A stretch of DNA of 64,000 nucleotides. Origin: Kordia jejudonensis (GTDB lineage: Bacteria; Bacteroidota; Bacteroidia; Flavobacteriales; Flavobacteriaceae). The stretch is from contig NZ_LBMG01000007.1 of NCBI RefSeq assembly GCF_001005315.1, positions 94,618-158,617 on the forward strand, read 5' to 3'. The notes beneath the pieces were generated by a model. That model was not told where the DNA came from, ran no database searches, and saw only the letters and a list, made by a program, of their open reading frames with translations. The position numbers were made by a program, and so were the translations under genes. Below, piece after piece: positions 63,911 through 64,000 of this stretch; position 1 is the first letter of the stretch, and every line of letters starts with the position of its first letter.

Positions 63911-64000
63911 TACTAAACTGATCAGCAACTATATTTACATAGTAGTATTAAATTTATGTCTTTTGTCTGGATACAAAAGAAACAAAAAATCAATGCTGTC

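Noticed and set aside
63956..64000. Possible 5' end of a gene (MSFVWIQKKQK...)
   Set aside because: Only 15 codons are visible. The string resembles a frequently seen non-coding motif in this group, so it cannot be supported.
1..64000. tRNA or rRNA genes
   Set aside because: No cloverleaf with a TTCGA-type T-loop or rRNA segment was recognised on either strand by eye; a tRNAscan-type search would settle it.

Overview
The window looks like a chromosome segment from a marine-type member of the Flavobacteriaceae (Bacteroidota). The DNA is AT-rich. Four encoded proteins end in Por (type IX) secretion sorting domains. Several genes sit behind TAnnTTTG promoter boxes, which are typical of Bacteroidota. 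Homologues are of flavobacterial type, including an S46 dipeptidyl peptidase, an NtrY-like kinase and a PiT-PhoU fusion. Two short peptides carry the 'LNKKxI..L...GG' leader found on lanthipeptide-type precursors of this phylum. A Kordia-like genus is possible but is only inference.

Layout. 0.1-0.7 kb: a broken XRE regulator and a small antitoxin-like gene. 0.9-9.8 kb: aspS, small membrane proteins and lipoproteins (TPR, His-rich coiled coil), a ClC channel that lacks its gating glutamates, a cold-shock protein, a TlpA-like thioredoxin and tadA. 9.8-19.5 kb: a 38-aa secreted peptide, dxs, and a reverse-strand run of dgt, a T9SS M4 metalloprotease, a T9SS BNR protein and a DUF1801 protein. 19.7-23.1 kb: a phosphate transporter with a fused PhoU-like domain and a DUF6503-like protein. 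23.1-25.7 kb: a satellite-like array with nine copies of a 221-bp hairpin-rich unit. 25.7-31.8 kb: nrdB-nrdA, a DUF3109 protein, MarC, and a miniature FAD protein. 31.8-32.3 kb: a 141-bp tandem repeat. 32.5-38.5 kb: a sortilin-like beta-propeller protein, HemJ, an NtrY-like histidine kinase and a crotonase. 38.6-40.8 kb: a tandem pair of T9SS cargo paralogues. 40.9-49.2 kb: a DPP7-type peptidase, a radical SAM protein, twin lipoproteins, an AraC regulator with a direct-repeat operator, an HD hydrolase, PlsC and a bacilliredoxin. 49.4-53.3 kb: an orphan RiPP precursor and a putative polymorphic toxin locus. 53.4-60 kb: TerB-DnaJ, HupE/UreJ-like, a second RiPP precursor, dCMP deaminase, an S41 protease, MATE and hemH. 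60-63.5 kb: a giant TraB/GumN protein, followed by an inverted single copy of the 23-kb repeat unit.

Most genes are housekeeping: nucleotide supply (nrdAB, dgt, dCMP deaminase), isoprenoids (dxs), haem (hemJ, hemH), tRNA (aspS, tadA), and T9SS-secreted peptidases for a polymer-degrading lifestyle. The accessory signal is concentrated at 49.4-53.3 kb. There a 744-aa toxin-like protein with an acidic linker and a separable C-terminal domain is followed by small genes. The cassette has been partly duplicated, leaving an orphan toxin-tip fragment and a nonsense-mutated gene copy beside an intact one. The two lanthipeptide-like precursors have no modification enzymes nearby, so they would need enzymes encoded elsewhere. 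The 23-kb array is the other standout: its sequence variants show compensatory changes in predicted stems.
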